A stretch of 64,000 nt of DNA from Bacteroidaceae bacterium (GTDB taxonomy: Bacteria; Bacteroidota; Bacteroidia; Bacteroidales; Bacteroidaceae). A program made the translations under genes and the position numbers. Positions 60,869 to 64,000 of the stretch are shown piece by piece. The notes below the pieces were generated by a model that did not search any database, was not told the DNA's origin, and worked only from the letters and a program-made list of their open reading frames with translations. The DNA lies in the NCBI GenBank assembly GCA_017481875.1, contig JAFUOP010000038.1, forward strand, positions 25,716 to 89,715, given 5' to 3'. Position 1 is the first letter of the stretch. Every line of letters begins with the position of its first letter.

Positions 60869-61417
60869 ATGAAAAATTCAGAAGACATTCTGTGGGTAAC
60901 AAGGGTGCTTCTATGGAACGACGAACGCGCATTCAGGCGTTTGATGGAGAAATATCTACCCCAAGTGCGTAGATATTTCCTCGTGCAGACGATGGGAAAC
61001 CAAGCCACGAGCGACGACCTCACACAAGAGACCTTCATAAAGGCGTGGCAAGGGATTGGAGGATTCCGCGGGCTATCCTCGTTCAGCACCTGGCTCTACC
61101 GCATAGCGTTCAACACATTTATGAACCACACACGCAGTGCAGCCTGGCAAACCACACCCATAGACGATGAACGCACCGCATACGAAATAGCCGATGAAGC
61201 CCCACCGCCCCGCCGGCAGGAAGAGGCACTGCAAAATGCCATTTGCCGGCTCAACGAAAAGGAGCGACACTGCATAACGCTTTTCTACCTTGAGGAGATG
61301 AGCATAAAAGAGATACAGAAAATAACAGGCTACCCTGCCGGCAGCATAAAGGCATATCTGTCGCGCGGGCGCAACAACCTCGAAAAGATTCTAAAAAGCG
61401 ATGAAAGAGAGAGATAG
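60869..61417 (+). CDS. ECF-type RNA polymerase sigma factor
   Basis: 182 residues. Region 2 includes DDLTQETFIKAWQGIGGFRG and STWLYRIAFNTFMNH (-10 recognition); region 4 is LNEKERHCITLFYLEEMSIKEIQKITG and the recognition helix PAGSIKAYLSRGRNNL. RpoE-like, with no extra C-terminal domain. Overlaps the next gene by 17 bp; that product is the likely anti-sigma factor. Confidence 0.92.
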   Translation: MKNSEDILWVTRVLLWNDERAFRRLMEKYLPQVRRYFLVQTMGNQATSDDLTQETFIKAWQGIGGFRGLSSFSTWLYRIAFNTFMNHTRSAAWQTTPIDDERTAYEIADEAPPPRRQEEALQNAICRLNEKERHCITLFYLEEMSIKEIQKITGYPAGSIKAYLSRGRNNLEKILKSDERER

Positions 61418-61793
61418 ACAACTTACCGATGCACTTAAAAAGGCATTCCCCGCACAGCCCGAAAGGGAAAAACAGCTGCTGGTGCAAATAGAGAGGCGCC
61501 TGCCTGCACGCAAAAGCAGGCTTGCCATGCTGCCACTCTTGCTCAACTGCATAGCTATTATAGGTTGTGTCTCTCTGCTTTTGATAACCGATTGGAGTGA
61601 AACTGCCCACTATATTGCATACATTACAACAGAATACCTTAACGAAGGTATATCATTAAACAGTTTAGATTACAATATACTGCTGTTGCCACTGCTTGCA
61701 ATAACAATAATATGGCTGCTCTACAATACCATAGAGGAGTATCGCAACAACCGCAATATGGATATTTTGGAACAAGCGTTGAAACAGAGATAG
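61401..61793 (+). CDS. Putative anti-sigma factor, small membrane protein
   Basis: 130 residues. A charged cytoplasmic N-terminus (1-40, with many Lys/Arg/Glu), then two helices (about 43-63 and 90-110), and a short tail. The size and position directly after an ECF sigma gene with a 17-bp overlap suggest an anti-sigma or regulatory membrane partner. No zinc-binding anti-sigma motif (HxxxCxxC) is present, so the mechanism would differ from ZAS proteins. Confidence 0.65.
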   Translation: MKERDRQLTDALKKAFPAQPEREKQLLVQIERRLPARKSRLAMLPLLLNCIAIIGCVSLLLITDWSETAHYIAYITTEYLNEGISLNSLDYNILLLPLLAITIIWLLYNTIEEYRNNRNMDILEQALKQR

Positions 61794-61836
61794 TAAAGAG
61801 AGGGAGCCTCCATTTTTTACTTACGAAATTATTCGC

Positions 61837-61878
61837 TATTTTTGCAGTGCCTTTTAATAAAAGAGGGCACTGCAAAAA
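61837..61878 (+). promoter_or_regulatory. ychF promoter overlapping a 13-bp inverted repeat
   Basis: -7 box TATTTTTG (61837-61844). Exact inverted repeats TTTTTGCAGTGCC (61839-61851) and GGCACTGCAAAAA (61866-61878), 14 bp apart, overlap the -7 box and the predicted start (about 61851). It could be an operator, or a hairpin at the 5' end of the ychF message. Confidence 0.55.
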
Positions 61879-61906
61879 TTTTAATAACCGAATAAGATAC
61901 AAAAAT

Positions 61907-63010
61907 ATGGCTTTGAAAGCAGGAATTGTGGGCTTGCCCAACGTAGGAAAATCGACACTTTTCAACTGCCTCTCGAGCGCAAAGGCGCAGGCAGCAAACT
62001 TCCCATTCTGCACCATCGATGCACAGATGGGGCAGATTACAGTACCCGACGAGCGACTGAACAAGCTCGCCGAGATTGTACACCCCGGGCGCATAGTACC
62101 CGCAACGTGCGACATTGTGGATATTGCAGGCCTTGTAAAAGGTGCAAGCAAGGGCGAGGGCTTGGGTAACCAATTCCTTGGAAACATACGCGAGACCGAT
62201 GCCATTATACACGTTCTACGCTGCTTCGACAACGATAACATTGTGCACGTTGATGGCTCGGTGAACCCTGTGCGCGACAAAGAGATTATAGACATTGAAT
62301 TGCAGCTTAAGGACCTTGAAACCATTGAAAACCGTATAAAGCGTGTGGAGAAGCAGGCACGTGTGGGCGGAGACAAACAGGCAAAGTTGGAATACGATGT
62401 ACTTATGCAGTACAAAGATGCCCTGGAAGCGGGAAAATCGGCCCGCACAGTGGTTTTTGAGACCGAAGACGAACAGAACGTTGCAAAGAACCTTTTCTTG
62501 CTAACATCGAAGCCTGTGCTCTATGTGTGCAATGTAGATGACACATCGGCTGCAAACGGCAACAAATATGTAGATGCTGTGCGCGAGGCCATTAAAGAGG
62601 AGAACGCCGAGCTGCTTATTATTTCGGCACAGACCGAAGCCGACATTGCCGAGCTCGAGAGCTACGAGGAGAAGCAGATGTTCCTGGAGGATATGGGGCT
62701 CACCGAGTCGGGCTGCGACCGCCTTATAAAATCCATTTACACACTATTGAACCTGCAAACCTTTATTACTGCAGGTGAAATGGAGGTAAAAGCGTGGACA
62801 TTCCGCAAGGGGTGGAAGGCACCACAATGTGCCGGCGTTATTCACACCGATTTTGAGAAGGGCTTCATACGCGCCGAGGTTATTAAATATGACGACTACA
62901 TAAACTACGGCTCCGAGGCTGCTGTAAAAGAAGCTGGTAAAATGGGTGTCGAGGGAAAAGAATATATTGTACAAGACGGCGACATAATGCACTTCCGTTT
63001 TAATGTATAA
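61907..63010 (+). CDS. ychF: Redox-regulated ATPase YchF (Obg family)
   Basis: 367 residues from the ATG at 61907, the canonical YchF length and start (MALKAGIVGLPNVGKSTLF); a longer frame begins at 61712 inside the previous gene. P-loop GLPNVGKST, switch region DIVDIAGLVKGASKGEGLG, a coiled-coil insertion (about 130-200) and a C-terminal TGS domain. YchF hydrolyses ATP and binds ribosomes; it responds to oxidative stress in other bacteria. Downstream of its own promoter, followed 5 bp later by lgt. Confidence 0.95.
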   Translation: MALKAGIVGLPNVGKSTLFNCLSSAKAQAANFPFCTIDAQMGQITVPDERLNKLAEIVHPGRIVPATCDIVDIAGLVKGASKGEGLGNQFLGNIRETDAIIHVLRCFDNDNIVHVDGSVNPVRDKEIIDIELQLKDLETIENRIKRVEKQARVGGDKQAKLEYDVLMQYKDALEAGKSARTVVFETEDEQNVAKNLFLLTSKPVLYVCNVDDTSAANGNKYVDAVREAIKEENAELLIISAQTEADIAELESYEEKQMFLEDMGLTESGCDRLIKSIYTLLNLQTFITAGEMEVKAWTFRKGWKAPQCAGVIHTDFEKGFIRAEVIKYDDYINYGSEAAVKEAGKMGVEGKEYIVQDGDIMHFRFNV

Positions 63011-63015
63011 AAACA

Positions 63016-63840
63016 ATGAACACACTACCCTGCCACATAATTTGGGACCCCGCAACAGGCCCATTCTCCATAGGTAACTTTGAAGTACGTTACTACTCGC
63101 TCTGTTGGGTAATAGGGCTTGCGTTGGGTTATTTTATAATACAACACCTGTACAAAAAGCAAAAGATAAGCGAACAGCTTTTTGAACCACTTTTTATGTA
63201 CTGCTTTATTGGAATACTCCTTGGTGCAAGGCTTGGGCACTGCCTTTTCTATGAACCGGAGTACTATTTAAGCCACTTTTGGGAGATGCTGCTGCCCATA
63301 AAAGCAACAGCCGACGGGTGGCGGTTTATTGGCTATCAAGGGCTTGCAAGCCACGGAGGAACTATAGGAATACTTGTTGCGTTAATTCTTTATAGCCGCA
63401 AAACAAAACTTTCACTTTTATGGGTATTCGACAATATTGCCATAGCTACACCATTAGTGGCAGCTTTCATACGCTTGGGCAATTTTATGAATTCCGAAAT
63501 TTTGGGCCGTGCAACAGAGAGCCCGTTGGGTATAATATTTGCACAGGTAGATAATGTTCCACGCCACCCGGCACAGCTGTACGAGGCCATAGCTTACCTG
63601 CTAATATTCATTGGAGGCTGGTTTATATACAAGAAATTCCCAAAGCGTGTAGGTACAGGTTTCTATTTTGGCTACTGCCTTGCTACGATATTCACATTCC
63701 GTTTCTTTGTGGAGTTCATAAAGGAGGTACAGGTGGATTTTGAGCAGGGAATGACACTCGATATGGGGCAATGGCTCAGTATTCCATTTATGATTATAGG
63801 AATTTATTATATGATTACATCAATAAAAAAAGCAGCGTAG
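63016..63840 (+). CDS. lgt: Prolipoprotein diacylglyceryl transferase
   Basis: 274 residues, seven membrane helices. Transfers diacylglycerol to the lipobox Cys of prolipoproteins. Conserved regions: CFIGILLGARLGHCLFYEP, QGLASHGGTIGI, IRLGNFMNSEILGRATESP and the RHPAQLYEAIAYL motif. Essential in relatives; its products include the lipoproteins of this window. Its TAG stop lies in the terminator stem-loop that follows. Confidence 0.96.
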   Translation: MNTLPCHIIWDPATGPFSIGNFEVRYYSLCWVIGLALGYFIIQHLYKKQKISEQLFEPLFMYCFIGILLGARLGHCLFYEPEYYLSHFWEMLLPIKATADGWRFIGYQGLASHGGTIGILVALILYSRKTKLSLLWVFDNIAIATPLVAAFIRLGNFMNSEILGRATESPLGIIFAQVDNVPRHPAQLYEAIAYLLIFIGGWFIYKKFPKRVGTGFYFGYCLATIFTFRFFVEFIKEVQVDFEQGMTLDMGQWLSIPFMIIGIYYMITSIKKAA

Positions 63841-63859
63841 GCTGCTTTTTTTATTGATG
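63818..63859 (+). terminator. Terminator at the end of lgt
   Basis: Perfect 19-bp stem (63818-63836 with 63841-63859), GTAG loop, containing AAAAAAAGCAGC/GCTGCTTTTTTT. The lgt stop codon is in the loop. Confidence 0.9.
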
Positions 63860-63860
63860 T

Positions 63861-64000
63861 TGTCCCGTCCTAAAATAGCGTTACACAATAAAAAGTAAAG
63901 CTATGGAAGAAAAGAGTAAAAGCTTGTATATCAAGCGAACGCAACGCGACTATCCGATGAGTTTCAAGTTGGCGGTAGTCCGAGAAGTAGAAAGTGGCGC
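63861..64000 (+). mobile_element. Left end of an IS3-type insertion sequence (cut by window end)
   Basis: Starts TGTCCCGTCCTAAAATAGCG, which looks like an IS end beginning with TG, directly after the lgt terminator. It contains the start of a transposase gene at 63903. The right half is outside the window, so the terminal inverted repeat cannot be confirmed. Confidence 0.7.
63903..64000 (+). CDS. Transposase OrfA, helix-turn-helix part (partial)
   Basis: 32 codons are visible: LYIKRTQRDYPMSFKLAVV and then REVESG. This matches the start of the OrfA-type transposase of IS3-family elements common in Bacteroidales, whose N-terminus is a helix-turn-helix DNA-binding region. The rest lies beyond the window. 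No frameshift is visible in this piece. Confidence 0.75.
   Translation, partial: MEEKSKSLYIKRTQRDYPMSFKLAVVREVESG

Noticed and set aside
61712-61906. 65-residue N-terminal extension of YchF
   Set aside because: It overlaps the preceding gene, crosses the ychF promoter, and YchF proteins start at MALKAGIVGLPNVGKS.
1-64000. CRISPR arrays, tRNA and rRNA genes
   Set aside because: No regularly spaced short repeats, cloverleaf with CCA end region, or rRNA-like stretch was found on reading both strands.

Overview
The window is a 64 kb piece of a chromosome from a Bacteroidales bacterium (phylum Bacteroidota). I infer this from several signs. Promoters of the Bacteroidota type (TAnnTTTG at -7) precede many genes, while Shine-Dalgarno sequences are rare. 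The gene content includes gldH, a ricT/holB pair, a dapB-lepB-wbqC run, a di-haem fumarate reductase (frdCAB), and small secreted proteins ending in type IX secretion (T9SS) C-terminal sorting domains. Genus cannot be fixed from the sequence. A perfect match to the ParB centromere consensus (parS) lies just after mnmG, so the window is probably in the origin-proximal part of the chromosome.

Layout. 1-4.6 kb: end of rodA, then a minus-strand run metF-holB-ricT-gldH with an operator-like palindrome pair at the metF promoter. 4.7-5.7 kb: two PepSY-like secreted proteins. 5.9-8.7 kb: a two-gene secreted-protein unit (small sorting-domain protein plus a 709-aa partner) followed by a duplicated 69-bp scrap of the first gene. 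8.7-13.5 kb: two-component system, RNase R and a small hypothetical gene. 13.6-15.5 kb: an epimerase/PAP2 lipid-type pair. 15.5-18.5 kb: anaerobic ribonucleotide reductase nrdDG under a cobalamin riboswitch. 18.6-27.4 kb: membrane glycosyltransferase, Xaa-Pro aminopeptidase, GT2, YfhO, GT4 and a Wzx-type flippase, i.e. a surface-glycan cluster, preceded by metG. 29.6-32 kb: acyltransferase, then a lipoprotein gene with a structured leader. 32-35 kb: dapB, lepB, wbqC-like. 35-41 kb: BlaI/BlaR1 pair with a 1314-aa secreted protein ending in Sel1 repeats. 41-44.5 kb: proCBA, interrupted by a 306-bp short inverted-repeat element. 44.7-46 kb: a second copy of the two-gene secreted unit with a different partner. 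46-49.6 kb: fumarate reductase. 49.8-56 kb: mnmG, parS, apt, uvrC, dtd, mazG-like, deoC. 56-60 kb: polyprenyl synthase and polA. 60-62 kb: an ECF sigma operon with its own ECF-type promoter. 62-64 kb: ychF, lgt, and the left end of an IS3-type insertion sequence cut by the window edge.

Most of the window is ordinary housekeeping DNA with intact reading frames. The most unusual material is the pair of two-gene units at 5.9-8.7 and 44.7-46 kb. Both have a shared promoter block containing a G7/G8 tract, a conserved small protein with a T9SS-type sorting domain, a 4-bp overlap with the next gene, an N-terminal 50-residue segment in the second protein that matches between the two loci, and then unrelated payloads. 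Other points of interest are the leader RNA at 31.8-31.9 kb, the dispersed 48-bp repeat, the metF operator pair, and the B12 control of nrdDG.

All calls come from reading the sequence and from knowledge of protein families. No database search was run. I saw no tRNA, rRNA or CRISPR array.
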